Assembly: GCA_037969585.1 (NCBI GenBank)
Contig: JBBKXR010000251.1
Span: 1-64,000, forward strand
Direction of reading: 5' to 3'
DNA from: JBBKXR01 sp037969585
GTDB lineage: Bacteria > Verrucomicrobiota > Verrucomicrobiia > Verrucomicrobiales > DEV007
Length of the DNA: 64,000 nucleotides
Shown: in pieces, positions 30,017 to 39,370 of the stretch
How the letters are laid out: each line of letters starts with the position of its first letter
How positions within the stretch are numbered: position 1 is the first letter of the stretch
The notes under the pieces: model-generated
The model's database searches: none
What the model was told of the DNA's origin: nothing
What the model saw: the letters and a program-made list of their open reading frames with translations, nothing else
Position numbers and translations under genes: made by a program

Positions 30017-31399
30017 TTACACAAACTTCCCGGGATTCAGAATTCTTTTTGGATCGAGCGCATTTTTCAGGTCTCCGTGAACCTTGCGCGAAACCTCTGA
30101 AACGGCCCGATTCCACCACGGCAGACGCGCCACGCCGATACCGTGTTCGCCGGTGATCACTCCGTCCCAGTCCAGCACTTGCACGAACAATTTGTCGACA
30201 GCCGCATCGATCTTGGTTCGCTCATCGGCATCGTTCATTGCCTCCGGTTCGACCATCAAATTAACGTGGATATTGCCATCGCCGGCGTGACCGAAACAGG
30301 CGATCGAGATCCCCGTGTCAGCCTGCAAGCGCTCGCAAAACTCGACCAGGTCCACCAGGCGACTGCGCGGCACGGCGATGTCATTGTTCAACTTGTGTAG
30401 ACCGGTGTCACGTAGGCTGTAAGAAAAGCTGCGGCGGATTTCCCATAGCTTGTCGCAGGCCTCCTCACCCAGCGCCACGTCGATCGAAAGCGGGTTCAGT
30501 CCCTCCAGCAATTTGCGTAGCGACGCCAGATCCGCCTCCACTGCGCCCGGTTGACCATCGAGGTCGACCAGCAAATGCGCATCGCCGTCCGGGATAAAAT
30601 CGTTGCCCGGATACTTCCGCGCCGCCGCCAAGGTAAACGCATCGGCGATCTCCATTGCCGAAGGGAGGTAGCCACCAGCGAAGACCGCTTGCACCGCTGC
30701 CGCAGCTTTTGCGTAGTCAGAAAACGCCACCGAAAATGTCGCGCGCGCTGGCGGTAAGGGAATCAACCGCAAGGTGATTTCCGTGATCACCCCTAGCAGC
30801 CCTTCCGAACCGACAAACATGCCGATTAGATCAAAGCCGGTTTTGTTTTTGTGTGTCCGACCGCCAGTGCGCAGCACCTCGCCACTGGCGAGCACGACTT
30901 CCAGACCAAGCACATACGGACGCGTCACTCCATACTTGAGACACTTGGGACCGCCGGCATTGGTGGCCACGGTGCCACCGATACTGCACTCCTTCACACT
31001 CGACGGGTCCGGCGGATAAAACATGCCCTGGTCTTTCACCGCCGATTTCAAGTTCGACAAAATCACCCCCGGTTCCGTGATCACAACACCATCGATCGCA
31101 TTGACCTCACGAATCGCCGTCATCCGTGCCACCGACAAGACGATACCCGCATTCACCGGTACACAGCCGCCGACATAGCCGACACCACTGCCACGCGTCG
31201 TCACCGGGATCTCGTGCTCGTTGGCGAACTTCATTACCGCCACGACATCGTCACGCGATTCGGCAAATACCACCACGTCGGGCAGGTTCGAAGCGTACCA
31301 CTTGTCGATCGCGTGCTTCTCCAGCACCGGCACATCGACGGAGACTTTTCCATCTCCTAACAAAGCCACCAATTGTTCGTTTAGTTGTTTCGAATTCAT
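30017..31399 (-). CDS. FAD-linked oxidase, glycolate oxidase GlcD / D-lactate dehydrogenase family
   Basis: Flavoprotein oxidising a 2-hydroxy acid. The 460-residue product starts at ATG 31399 (MNSKQLNEQLVAL), overlapping the upstream dgkA stop by four bases. The FAD_binding_4 (PCMH) motif lies in VVFAESRDDVVAVMKFANEH and PVTTRGSGVGYVGGCVP; ECSIGGTVATNAGGPKCLKYG and GSEGLLGVITEITL follow. The C-terminal FAD-oxidase cap ends with GEHGIGVARLPWW. Substrate (glycolate, D-lactate or another) cannot be decided. Confidence 0.92.
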   Translation of the reverse strand: MNSKQLNEQLVALLGDGKVSVDVPVLEKHAIDKWYASNLPDVVVFAESRDDVVAVMKFANEHEIPVTTRGSGVGYVGGCVPVNAGIVLSVARMTAIREVNAIDGVVITEPGVILSNLKSAVKDQGMFYPPDPSSVKECSIGGTVATNAGGPKCLKYGVTRPYVLGLEVVLASGEVLRTGGRTHKNKTGFDLIGMFVGSEGLLGVITEITLRLIPLPPARATFSVAFSDYAKAAAAVQAVFAGGYLPSAMEIADAFTLAAARKYPGNDFIPDGDAHLLVDLDGQPGAVEADLASLRKLLEGLNPLSIDVALGEEACDKLWEIRRSFSYSLRDTGLHKLNNDIAVPRSRLVDLVEFCERLQADTGISIACFGHAGDGNIHVNLMVEPEAMNDADERTKIDAAVDKLFVQVLDWDGVITGEHGIGVARLPWWNRAVSEVSRKVHGDLKNALDPKRILNPGKFV

Positions 31400-31770
31400 G
31401 AGACAATCCTTCCGTATATCAATTCCCAAAACTTCGGCCCGAACACCACCAGACCGATCAAGCCCGCTGCAATCGATGCCACCAGGACAGCGCCGGCCGA
31501 GGTGTCTTTGGCGTGGCCGATCAGCGGATTCTGTTCAGGATGCACGGCATCGCAAAGTGATTCGATCGCGGTGTTAAAGAGCTCAGCACCGGTCACCAGT
31601 GCAGCCGCGATGATCACTGCCAACCACTCGCCTGCGCTGATTTTCAGCCAAGCCCCAGCGATCGCGACGGCGATCGCTGCGAGTAGGTGCAGGCGCATAT
31701 TGGGTTGCGTGCGCAGCGTGTAGCTGACGCCCCGCAGACCGTGACCGATCGATGTCAGCAGGCGTTTCAT
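31396..31770 (-). CDS. dgkA: Diacylglycerol kinase (DgkA family)
   Basis: Integral membrane kinase that recycles diacylglycerol (or undecaprenol) by phosphorylation. The 124-residue product begins at ATG 31770 (MKRLLTSIGHGLRG); a TTG seven codons upstream is less likely. Motifs NMRLHLLAAIAVA and ELFNTAIESLCDAVHPEQNPLIGHAKDTSAGAVLVAS contain the conserved Glu/Asn/Asp of the active site. Three membrane helices. Its stop overlaps the glcD-like start (ATGA). Confidence 0.93.
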   Translation of the reverse strand: MKRLLTSIGHGLRGVSYTLRTQPNMRLHLLAAIAVAIAGAWLKISAGEWLAVIIAAALVTGAELFNTAIESLCDAVHPEQNPLIGHAKDTSAGAVLVASIAAGLIGLVVFGPKFWELIYGRIVS

Positions 31771-31794
31771 TGAGTCGGGCTGATTGGCCAACGG

Positions 31795-31819
31795 GCCACT
31801 CGCTGACGCTCGCAGCTAC
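31795..31819 (+). repeat. REP-like repeat, copy 1
   Basis: GCCACTCGCTGACGC followed by TCGCAGCTAC. Partly palindromic and repeated at 41454, 41508, 44091 and 44821. It lies in the gap between fabV and dgkA. Confidence 0.75.
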
Positions 31820-33006
31820 ACTTCGGCGAGCTCGCGCATTGGGTCGGCTTCGGCACTGTAATCGACACCATCGAGACCGAATCCGAACAATTTGAGAAAG
31901 TCTTTTTTATAACCTTCGAAATCGCCGAGTTCATCGAAGTTGTCGTTATCGACCTTTTCCCAGGCCTCACCGACAGTCGATTGTACTTCATCGCGCATTT
32001 CCCAGTCGTCGATGCGAATGCGTCCACCCTCGTCGAGCGTCGGGCCATCGGCGGAGCAAAAGTGATCGGCGAACAAGCGCTGGATTTGCTCGGTCGTGCC
32101 TTCGTGCAAACCGCGCGGCTTCATGTCTTTGAACAGCAGAGAAATGTAGAGCGGCACCACGGGGATCGCTGAACTCGCCTGCGTGACCACGGCTTTGTTG
32201 ACCGAGACGACAGCGGAACCGGCACCGAACTTTTCGTTCAAGCGCTCAGCGCTCTGTTCGAGATCGATCTTGGCGCGACCGATGGTGCCTTCTTTGTAGA
32301 TTGGCCAAGTCAGCTCGGGCCCGATGTAAGAGTAGGCGACCGTGCGCGCGCCGTCGGCGAGCACACCGGCGTCGCTGAGTGCGTTGATCCACATTTCCCA
32401 ATCTTCGCCGCCCATCACTTTGATCGTGTTGGCGATCTCCTCTTCGCTGGCACCATCGAGAGTGATTTCGGTAACCTCTTTTTTGTCGGTGTTGAGATTC
32501 TTGTTGGTGTAGCTCTGACCGATCGGCTTCAGGCAGGACGAGTAGACTTCACCCGTGTTCGGGTCAGTGCGTCGCGGCGAGGCAAGGCTGTAAATGACCA
32601 TGTCGACCTGGCCGAGGTCGCGCTTGATAATATCGATCGCCTGCTGCTTCAGCTCGTTGGAGAAAGCGTCGCCGTTGAGGCTTTTTGCATACAGACCGGC
32701 TTCGGCCGCGGCGGCTTCAAACGCAGTGCTATTGTAAAAACCGGCGCTGGCAGTTTTGCGATCGGTCGGCGGCTTTTCAAAGAAAATGCCCAGCGTGTCG
32801 GCGCCACCGGAGAAAGCCGGAACGATGCGCGAGGAAAGGCCGTAACCGGTTGATGAACCGACCACGAGCACTTTCTTCGGCGCGCGTTCGGGATCGAGCG
32901 CGGGCTGGCTTTTCACGTAGGCAATCTGTTCGCGCACGTTGGCTTCACAGCCGTCAGGGTGGGCAGTGGTGCAAATAAAGCCGCGGGTCTTGGGTTCGAT
33001 GATCAT
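31816..33006 (-). CDS. fabV: Trans-2-enoyl-CoA/ACP reductase FabV
   Basis: NADH-dependent enoyl reductase completing each fatty-acid elongation cycle; an alternative to FabI and often triclosan resistant. The 396-residue product is full length. MIIEPKTRGFICTTAHP is the typical start, VLVVGSSTGYGLSSRI the NAD site, and VAYSYIGPELTWPIYKEGTIGRAK the catalytic Tyr/Lys region. SSCLKPIGQSYTNKN is another FabV-specific stretch. No FabI is in the window. Confidence 0.97.
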   Translation of the reverse strand: MIIEPKTRGFICTTAHPDGCEANVREQIAYVKSQPALDPERAPKKVLVVGSSTGYGLSSRIVPAFSGGADTLGIFFEKPPTDRKTASAGFYNSTAFEAAAAEAGLYAKSLNGDAFSNELKQQAIDIIKRDLGQVDMVIYSLASPRRTDPNTGEVYSSCLKPIGQSYTNKNLNTDKKEVTEITLDGASEEEIANTIKVMGGEDWEMWINALSDAGVLADGARTVAYSYIGPELTWPIYKEGTIGRAKIDLEQSAERLNEKFGAGSAVVSVNKAVVTQASSAIPVVPLYISLLFKDMKPRGLHEGTTEQIQRLFADHFCSADGPTLDEGGRIRIDDWEMRDEVQSTVGEAWEKVDNDNFDELGDFEGYKKDFLKLFGFGLDGVDYSAEADPMRELAEV

Positions 33007-33360
33007 AAATTCCGGTGTTCTTTGAAGGGGAAACGATTAGCACAGATCGGGGCGGAGGGACACCGTTTAGCGCCACGGGAGAAATCGCAGCTCTGGGGCG
33101 TCCACCGAGATTTCTTGTGCGGATATTTTCAACTGCAAGTATAAATAGGCTGCTTAGCCTTATGATGCTCCTCCGGCGCGCGGCTTTCCACCTCCAGTGA
33201 GCTTTACCATTACAAAATGCGTCGCATTTTCCTGTTTCGATCGGCATTTGAGGGTGTTTGCTCGCTTATATCGGCTGACAGGGTGATCCGACGGAAAAAG
33301 GTGATACCTTGATTCTGGAGCCGCCGGTTGATTCCGAACTTCCCTGAACCTAATCCGCTA
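33007..33360. other. Intergenic between divergent fabV and fxsA
   Basis: About 350 bases holding the promoters of the two divergent genes. No gene, tRNA or strong hairpin is evident. Confidence 0.4.
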
Positions 33361-33891
33361 ATGTTCCCCCGCTTTCTCATTCTTTTCGTCGGTATCCCGC
33401 TGATCGAGCTGATGCTGTTTCTACAGATCGGTTCACGCATCGGACTGCTCGCGACGATCGCTACGGTCGTGCTCACCGGCATCATCGGCGCCTCGCTGAC
33501 TAAGAGTCAGGGCTTGCAGGTGCTGTCGAAATACCAAAAGGCTCTCGCCGAGGGGCGCATGCCGCATGCGGAAGTCATCGAAGGGCTGATGATCCTGGTT
33601 GCCGGTGCCATGCTGTTGACGCCCGGATTTTTGACCGACGCGATCGGCTTTGCCCTGTTGATCCCATCCGTTCGTGCAGCAGTGCGCGCCATTGCGGTAG
33701 AAAAACTGAAGCAGAAAGTCGAAGTCCGTGTCGCCAATGCGGGAGCAGTCTTCCGCGGTGCCGGTGGACAGTCTACGGACGGCCGCTCGGCTCAATCGTC
33801 GCAGCCCAGGTCCACCACGCTAGGTGGCAAGCCAGTCATCGATGTCGAAGCGGAAGTCGAGGTAGACGAAACTGAGACCCGTCGCGGCTGA
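33361..33891 (+). CDS. fxsA: FxsA-family membrane protein
   Basis: A 176-residue protein starting at ATG 33361 (MFPRFLILFVGIPLIELMLFLQIGSRIG), the standard FxsA start with three to four membrane helices. IIGASLTKSQGLQVLSKYQKALAEGRMP, LMILVAGAMLLTPGFLTDAIGFALLIPSVRA completes the family pattern. In E. coli FxsA over-expression relieves phage T7 exclusion by F plasmid, but its native role is unknown. The C-terminal tail is hydrophilic and variable. Confidence 0.92.
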   Translation: MFPRFLILFVGIPLIELMLFLQIGSRIGLLATIATVVLTGIIGASLTKSQGLQVLSKYQKALAEGRMPHAEVIEGLMILVAGAMLLTPGFLTDAIGFALLIPSVRAAVRAIAVEKLKQKVEVRVANAGAVFRGAGGQSTDGRSAQSSQPRSTTLGGKPVIDVEAEVEVDETETRRG

Positions 33892-34061
33892 GCGAGAGCG
33901 CGATTTCGAATCGCGCCCATCTGCCGGCAGCCAGATACCGTGCCGAATTTCGCAGCAGATCACTCCTCGCCGCGGTCCAATTTGCCGGGACGCGATCAGG
34001 TGCTTGGTGCATCTGGCTGCCCAGTGCGACCCTATGCGCTCTCATCAAGCTACTATTCGCC

Positions 34062-35636
34062 ATGAAGTTCAGGACGCCCCAAACGCTAAAGATCACTGCC
34101 AGTATGTTTTGCTTCGCCGGATTTGGGCTGACTACAGGTCATGCGCAGAACGTTGATTTCATGCGCGACGTCAAACCGCTGCTCGAGGGCGCCTGCGTGC
34201 AATGCCACGGTCCGAACGAAGAAGAGCTCGAAGCCGATTATCGCATCGATACCAAAGCGGCGGCGTTTGCCGGAGGCAGTTCTTACAAAGACGAAGTCAT
34301 ATTTCCCGGCGACGCCGGCAAGAGCCCGGTCTACTGGATGACCAATTTGCACGAGGACGAACCGGACAGTGACGAGTGCATGCCGCCGAAGAAGCCGCTC
34401 AACAAAGCTCAGCAGCAGGTGTTGTTCGATTGGATTCAGGGTGGCGCGGAATGGCCAGACGGCGTTGTGCTCGAAGACAAACCGAGGGTGAACTTCGCCA
34501 ATGTCCGGCCGCTCCTGCTCAAGGGCGGTCCTTTTAACGCCGACGACAAGGAGGTGTTGCGCCTGTGGGTCGAACAGGGGTCCGATTGGCCGGAGGACCA
34601 AAAGCTCGGTGGCGGCGGACCGGCGGACAACCTCGAACTCGTCAAAAAAATTCACGCCGCCATCGTCGCCGGATCGCCCGAGAAGATCGCTGCAGACATG
34701 AAGCCTTATGAAAGCGTCATCCCTAAAACGGATGTGAAGTATCAGATGGTGCCGATCCCCGGCGGGGAGTTTCTGATGGGTAGCCCCGAATCCGAAGAGG
34801 GCCGCTACGATGATGAAGGGCCGCAGCACAAAGTCGCTATCGAACCGTTCTGGATGGGCAAATACGAAGTCACCTGGGACATGCTCAACGGCTACACCAG
34901 CACCAACATCGGACGCAACAAAGACGGCTCGCCGATCAGTGTTCCAACCGGTGCCGACGACGCGGACATCACCTCCGCACCGACAGCGGCATTCATGCCG
35001 ATGGATTTCGGTATGGGCGTCAACGGCTTCCCCGCGGTCGGTATGACTCAGCATCTCGCGCAGAAGTTTTGTCAGTGGCTGAGCGCGCAAACCGGTCACT
35101 ACTACCGCCTGCCGACCGAGGCTGAGTGGGAGTACGCCTGCCGGGCTGGAACGACGACCGCGTTCTCCCACGGCGACTCCGAAGAAGGCCTCGCCGAATA
35201 CGCCGTCTACGATCCCGAGCAGGTGCTCGATGGTTACGCGCGAGTCGGCAGCCGCAAGCCCAATCCCTGGGGGCTTTACGACATGCACGGCAACGTCATG
35301 GAGTGGTGCATCGATCAAGACATCGCCGATGCTTACGCAAAACGTGACCTCGACGGCGTCAATGTGATGCCTTTTGAAAAGCCGACCCGTCGTTATCCGC
35401 GCGTCGCTCGCGGCGGATCATGGTACGATATCGCCGAAGAACTGCGCAGTGCACGGCGGATCTTTTCGGATCCCTCCTGGAAAGATCTGGACCCGCAACT
35501 GCCAAAATCGATCTGGTATCACACCGACGCCAAGTGGCTCGGATTTCGCATCGTGCGCCCGCTGAAAACCCCGAGTGTCGAGGCAATGCATGAGTGGTGG
35601 AACTTGGGCACGGTCGACGATCAGGCAGCGGAGTGA
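34062..35636 (+). CDS. Secreted cytochrome c (planctomycete-type) fused to SUMF1/FGE-sulfatase domain
   Basis: A 524-residue exported protein with signal peptide (ITASMFCFAGFGLTTGHAQ). Residues about 28-180 are a planctomycete-type cytochrome c domain: VDFMRDVKPLLEGACVQCHGP provides the CxxCH heme site, and DECMPPKKPLNKAQQQVL follows. Residues about 225-510 are a SUMF1 domain: MVPIPGGEFLMGSPESEEG, YRLPTEAEWEYACRAGT, GLYDMHGNVMEWC and RVARGGSW. The cysteine pair of true formylglycine-generating enzyme is absent after RGGSWYDIAEELRSARR, so sulfatase activation is unlikely; such domains often serve as binding modules. Fusions of this kind are typical of PVC bacteria. Confidence 0.9.
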   Translation: MKFRTPQTLKITASMFCFAGFGLTTGHAQNVDFMRDVKPLLEGACVQCHGPNEEELEADYRIDTKAAAFAGGSSYKDEVIFPGDAGKSPVYWMTNLHEDEPDSDECMPPKKPLNKAQQQVLFDWIQGGAEWPDGVVLEDKPRVNFANVRPLLLKGGPFNADDKEVLRLWVEQGSDWPEDQKLGGGGPADNLELVKKIHAAIVAGSPEKIAADMKPYESVIPKTDVKYQMVPIPGGEFLMGSPESEEGRYDDEGPQHKVAIEPFWMGKYEVTWDMLNGYTSTNIGRNKDGSPISVPTGADDADITSAPTAAFMPMDFGMGVNGFPAVGMTQHLAQKFCQWLSAQTGHYYRLPTEAEWEYACRAGTTTAFSHGDSEEGLAEYAVYDPEQVLDGYARVGSRKPNPWGLYDMHGNVMEWCIDQDIADAYAKRDLDGVNVMPFEKPTRRYPRVARGGSWYDIAEELRSARRIFSDPSWKDLDPQLPKSIWYHTDAKWLGFRIVRPLKTPSVEAMHEWWNLGTVDDQAAE

Positions 35637-35645
35637 ACCGCTCCG

Positions 35646-36416
35646 CTAGCCGGCTTCGCCGAAACCCAATTCCGCCAGCACTGGCCGAAGCACCGCCGCC
35701 CATTTGGCGTAGCCGGCTGCATTGAGATGCAAAAGATCCCGGAAATTCTCCGCGGTGGCGTTGCCATTTTCGTCGGCATAAAGGGTCCAGGTATCGACCA
35801 CGGTGACTTGACCAAAATCCCTCGCTACCTCGTCTACGGCGACGTTGATTGCCTTGATCTTATCCACCGGTCGGTCTTTTTCGACTGAGCTGGGAAACAC
35901 GCGGCAGAGAACGATCGGCATCTCCGGATTGTGTTTTTTCAAAGCGTCCAGAATTAAGCGGACATTGTCGGCGACCTGATTAGCGGTGGCCTTTTCTTCG
36001 AGGTCGTTGGTGCCCATCAGCATGACCACGCCGCGCGGTCTCAGTGCAATCACGTCTTCATCGAGGCGCAGCAGCATGCCGCGCGTGGTGTCGCCGCTGA
36101 TGCCGCGATTGGCAGCTTTGATGCCAGCGAAGGCTCCGCCAAAATCATCACCCCAACCCTGCGTGATCGAGTCACCGAGAAAGACCAAGGCACCCTGATC
36201 TTTTTCGACCTGCTGCGCCCAGACACTGCGCTTTTTGCGCCACAAGCTCTGAAACCAGTCGTAGCGACGCAGCGGACCGCTGCCGGCGAGTTGCTTGTCG
36301 TTCGCCGGCAACGTAAAAGCGTCGGCTACGGCCGGATCGGCGACCGCTTGAGCGTAGCCATCGACGACAAACACGCCGCAGCACAGACCGAGAAGGAGGA
36401 GCTGGACAATTTTCAA
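35646..36416 (-). CDS. Secreted SGNH/GDSL-family esterase
   Basis: A 256-residue exported hydrolase with signal peptide (IVQLLLLGLCCGVFVVDGYAQA). SGNH blocks are visible: FLGDSITQGW (nucleophile Ser), ANRGISGDTT (Gly), LMGTNDLEEKA (Asn) and FRDLLHLNAAGYAKW (Asp-x-x-His). It resembles the platelet-activating-factor acetylhydrolase-like group abundant in Planctomycetota and Verrucomicrobiota, which deacetylate carbohydrates. It converges with the SUMF1 gene, 9 bases apart. Confidence 0.92.
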   Translation of the reverse strand: MKIVQLLLLGLCCGVFVVDGYAQAVADPAVADAFTLPANDKQLAGSGPLRRYDWFQSLWRKKRSVWAQQVEKDQGALVFLGDSITQGWGDDFGGAFAGIKAANRGISGDTTRGMLLRLDEDVIALRPRGVVMLMGTNDLEEKATANQVADNVRLILDALKKHNPEMPIVLCRVFPSSVEKDRPVDKIKAINVAVDEVARDFGQVTVVDTWTLYADENGNATAENFRDLLHLNAAGYAKWAAVLRPVLAELGFGEAG

Positions 36417-36438
36417 AACGAACGATTAAAACGTTGGA

Positions 36439-37149
36439 TCACCCAGCATTCGTATACACCGCCTGCACATCCTCATCCTCTTCGATTTTTTCGACGAAGG
36501 CTTCGATGTCATCCATCTGCGCATCGGTGAAGTCGTTAGGCGAGTTCGGAATGCGTTCCAGCTTTGAGGTGGCTCCCTCGATGCCTAGCGCTTCGACAGC
36601 ATGAGACATCGCACCGAAACTGGTGTAGTCGGCGTAGGCATAAACATGGCCTTCGTCGACCTCGAATTCTTCGAGTCCGGCGTCCATGAGACCGAGTTCG
36701 ATCTCTTCAACTTCCATGCCCTCGGCGACCGGAAAATCGATCACCGTCTTGCGGTCGAACATGAACTCGAGCGAACCGGTTGGCACGATCTGGCCGTCGG
36801 CTTTGGAAAAGATGAACTTGAGGTTGGCGACGGTGCGGTTGGTGTTATCACTGGCGCACTCGATGAACAACAGGACGCCGTGCGGACCTTTGCCCTCGTA
36901 GTTGATCTCAGAGATCGCCAACATGTCCTTGCCCTCGGCGCGCTTGATCGCGGCGATGACATTGTCCTTAGGCATGTTCGCAGCCTTGGAATTGTTGATC
37001 GCGGTGCGCAGTTTGCCATTCGACTCGGGATCCGATCCGCCCTCTTTGGCGGCGATGGTGATCGCTTTGGCAAGCTTGGGAAAAACCGTCGACATGGCTC
37101 CCCAGCGTTTCTCTTTTGATTTGCGGCGATATTCGAAGGCGCGTCCCAT
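36439..37149 (-). CDS. YebC/PmpR-family regulator or translation factor
   Basis: A 236-residue protein of normal length for the family. MGRAFEYRRKSKEKRWGAMSTVFPK is a slightly divergent N-terminus (usual MAGHSKW). KLAKAITIAAKEGG, AINNSKAANMPKDNVIAAIKRA and YEGKGPHGVLLFIECASDNTNRT are signature stretches, and the acidic C-terminus (EKIEEDEDVQAVYTNAG) is typical. Long annotated as a transcription regulator; recent work links family members to relief of ribosome stalling. Confidence 0.93.
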   Translation of the reverse strand: MGRAFEYRRKSKEKRWGAMSTVFPKLAKAITIAAKEGGSDPESNGKLRTAINNSKAANMPKDNVIAAIKRAEGKDMLAISEINYEGKGPHGVLLFIECASDNTNRTVANLKFIFSKADGQIVPTGSLEFMFDRKTVIDFPVAEGMEVEEIELGLMDAGLEEFEVDEGHVYAYADYTSFGAMSHAVEALGIEGATSKLERIPNSPNDFTDAQMDDIEAFVEKIEEDEDVQAVYTNAG

Positions 37150-37285
37150 GGTCGGTCAGATAGAATGAATTGAATCGGGCGCCACACTAACGGGGAGTGC
37201 CGTGAAACTCAAGGAGCTGTGTTCTTTGTTGTTGGTGCCTTGTTCTTGGTTTCTTCCGGGGAAAATGCGCTACCTTGGCAGCACC

Positions 37286-37633
37286 ATGAACGTCGAACGT
37301 TGCAAATATATCCTCTGGGCCGCCGATATGGATCGGGCGCTGAATTTCTATCACGATGTGTTCGGTGCCGAGATAACTCGACGCTCTGAGGTGATCAGCG
37401 AAATCGAAATCTGTGGAGCGATCATCGGCATTCACGGCGGCGGCGAGGGCAAGCGCACCTGGACCGGTCTCAGTTTTCAAGTCGCTGATGTGGTCGAGGG
37501 AGCCGCCGAAGTCGTCGCCGGCGGCGGACAGCTCAGTCGGGAACCGCAACCGGAGGATGACGAGCCGCCGCACTTGGCGATGTGCATCGATCCGGAAGGC
37601 AACGACTTTATGCTCAGTCGGAAGCGGGGGTGA
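37286..37633 (+). CDS. VOC-superfamily (glyoxalase/bleomycin resistance) protein
   Basis: A 115-residue single VOC domain starting at ATG 37286 (MNVERCKYILWAADMDRALNFYHDVFG). CIDPEGNDFMLSRKRG is the typical C-terminal strand. The upstream in-frame extension to 37202 is hydrophobic but unlike the family, so it was excluded. The fold hosts many metal enzymes and binding proteins; the substrate is unknown. Confidence 0.85.
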   Translation: MNVERCKYILWAADMDRALNFYHDVFGAEITRRSEVISEIEICGAIIGIHGGGEGKRTWTGLSFQVADVVEGAAEVVAGGGQLSREPQPEDDEPPHLAMCIDPEGNDFMLSRKRG

Positions 37634-37644
37634 GGAGAGCCTTG

Positions 37645-38235
37645 CTACTTTCCCCTCCGCCGCAAAACCACCAAGCGCCCTTGCTGATCACGCCGCAGGC
37701 TGATCACTTCGCGGGTCGTTTCTTTCGGCTTGGTTTTGCCGTACTCGATCTCAATGGAGGCGACTTGCGGATGGATATCGAGACTGGTGACGCGAAACAC
37801 CGGTTCGTGTTTCATGCGGATGAAGCAAAACAAGGGCACCTCGCGGTGCTCGGCATTCCACAACAGGTTTGACGGCGGGAAATTGAGCTGGTCAGCAAGC
37901 GCCGACAACACTTCGCGCACCGACGCCTCCTCGTGCTGCTTGGTCAGCTTGTTGGCGGCGCGGCGGTTGCGCATTTGTTCGAGCAGCGTCGCCACCGGAT
38001 TACGGCGATTTTCCTCCAGCTCCTCGATGATGTGCCGCTGATGCGCTCCCATCTGCGCCTGCAGTTCGTCACGCGAAATCTGGCCGCTCTCGAACTGGCG
38101 GAACAGCTGCTTGGGATTCGGATGAGGGTGGAAGAAATCCACAGGAACGTGGCGCGACGCGCCGATCTTAGATTTTGGTTTCGGAACTCTAATACGGAAA
38201 GGCTGCGAACCTTCGACCTCTAGTTCAGCTCGCAA
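37645..38235 (-). CDS. Conserved-looking hypothetical protein
   Basis: A 196-residue soluble protein, basic at both ends. The middle (ELQAQMGAHQRHIIEELEENRRNPVATLLEQMRNRRAANKL) is strongly helical, and the C-terminal half is predicted beta (VPLFCFIRMKHEPVFRVTSLDIHP, ASIEIEYGKTKPKETTREVISLRR). I do not recognise a family. It sits between a VOC gene (converging) and a DUF1080 gene on the same strand, 12 bases apart. Confidence 0.6.
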   Translation of the reverse strand: MRAELEVEGSQPFRIRVPKPKSKIGASRHVPVDFFHPHPNPKQLFRQFESGQISRDELQAQMGAHQRHIIEELEENRRNPVATLLEQMRNRRAANKLTKQHEEASVREVLSALADQLNFPPSNLLWNAEHREVPLFCFIRMKHEPVFRVTSLDIHPQVASIEIEYGKTKPKETTREVISLRRDQQGRLVVLRRRGK

Positions 38236-38247
38236 GCCTCAGTTCGC

Positions 38248-39222
38248 TCATTTCTCGATCAGCCACACGTTGCGAAACGCGGTCGGATTGCCGTGGCCTT
38301 GAAACAGGATCGGCCCACGCGCAACTTCGGGGCGAGTGCCGCCTGCTCCGGTGCCTTTTGGCAACTCTACGTCGTCGTGAATCTTCACGCCATTGTGCAC
38401 GACGGTGATGCGCGCATTCGCCGTTTTTTCTCCAGCAGCGTCAAAGGTCGGTGCGGTAAAATCGATGTCGTAAGTTTGCCAGGTCAGCGGCGGCAGCGAC
38501 ATTGGCACGTCGGCAGCCTTGAATTTGTAGAGACAACCACACCACTGTTTCGGATCGGACTTCAGCTCCAGCACCGGTTCCAGCAATTCCCTGTCGAACA
38601 CCAGTCCAAAGGTGTCGAGCACCTGAACTTCGTAGCGGTTCTGCAAATAAAGACCGCTGTTACCTCGGTCCTGGCTCGATAGCGGAGTCTGCGGCTTGTA
38701 GGGCAGCCGGAACTCTACGTGCAGATGAAAATTGCCATATTCGCCGGTCGTTTGGCTGCCAGCCCATAGCGAGCCGTCTTTGATCTCGCCTTTTACCTTG
38801 TCGTTCTCCTCGCCGGCAAACAGCACGACCGCACCTTCGGGAGCTTTCTTTCCAAGCGTCGGACTCTCGCGCACGACGCGCATCAGTAGCTCACCGTCGC
38901 CGGTTTTTTCCTCCACCTCAGTCACCGCCATCACCTCGAAGGCCGCATCGCTGCCATCCCATCCAGCGCCCGGGAGCCCCCCCATATACGTGCTGACCAA
39001 AAACTGCCCGCCGCCGAGACCAGCCACCCGAACTCCTTGCCTCGCTTCCTTGTGATCGATAGCGGTCACGTATTCACCGATTTGTCTGAAGTCCGCGTCC
39101 TGCTCCGCCGCAATCGCCGGATCGAGCCAGAGCGGCCCCGCCGGCTTTTTGTCGTCAGCCGCATCGGCAAGCGCCGGACCGAACAGCGCGACGCAGAGCA
39201 GGGAAAGGAAGGTTTTCATCAT
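38248..39222 (-). CDS. Secreted DUF1080 (3-keto-disaccharide hydrolase-like) protein
   Basis: A 324-residue exported protein with signal peptide (TFLSLLCVALFGPALADAA). The C-terminal half is the lectin-like jelly roll DUF1080: DGSLWAGSQTTGEYGNFHLHVEFRLPY, RGNSGLYLQNRYEVQVLDTFG, and ARGPILFQGHGNPTAFRNVWLIE. Such domains are massively expanded in Planctomycetota and Verrucomicrobiota and act on oxidised sugars. The N-terminal 130 residues are less typical and may be a separate module. Confidence 0.92.
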   Translation of the reverse strand: MMKTFLSLLCVALFGPALADAADDKKPAGPLWLDPAIAAEQDADFRQIGEYVTAIDHKEARQGVRVAGLGGGQFLVSTYMGGLPGAGWDGSDAAFEVMAVTEVEEKTGDGELLMRVVRESPTLGKKAPEGAVVLFAGEENDKVKGEIKDGSLWAGSQTTGEYGNFHLHVEFRLPYKPQTPLSSQDRGNSGLYLQNRYEVQVLDTFGLVFDRELLEPVLELKSDPKQWCGCLYKFKAADVPMSLPPLTWQTYDIDFTAPTFDAAGEKTANARITVVHNGVKIHDDVELPKGTGAGGTRPEVARGPILFQGHGNPTAFRNVWLIEK

Positions 39223-39370
39223 GCTCCCAGTTTGCCCCGACTCGCACCAGCACGCAAGCCAGGTGTCGAAATGGATCCCCGGATCGCCTCAAAAAACCAT
39301 TGACGAAACCACTAAACGGCAAAATCCTGTGCGCATTAACCAACTGATCAAACTACAGCCTGCTCCAAAA

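Noticed and set aside
34086..35318. A 410-codon minus-strand open frame opposite the cytochrome-SUMF1 gene
   Set aside because: The plus-strand protein has signal peptide, heme site and SUMF1 motifs; the opposite frame has none.
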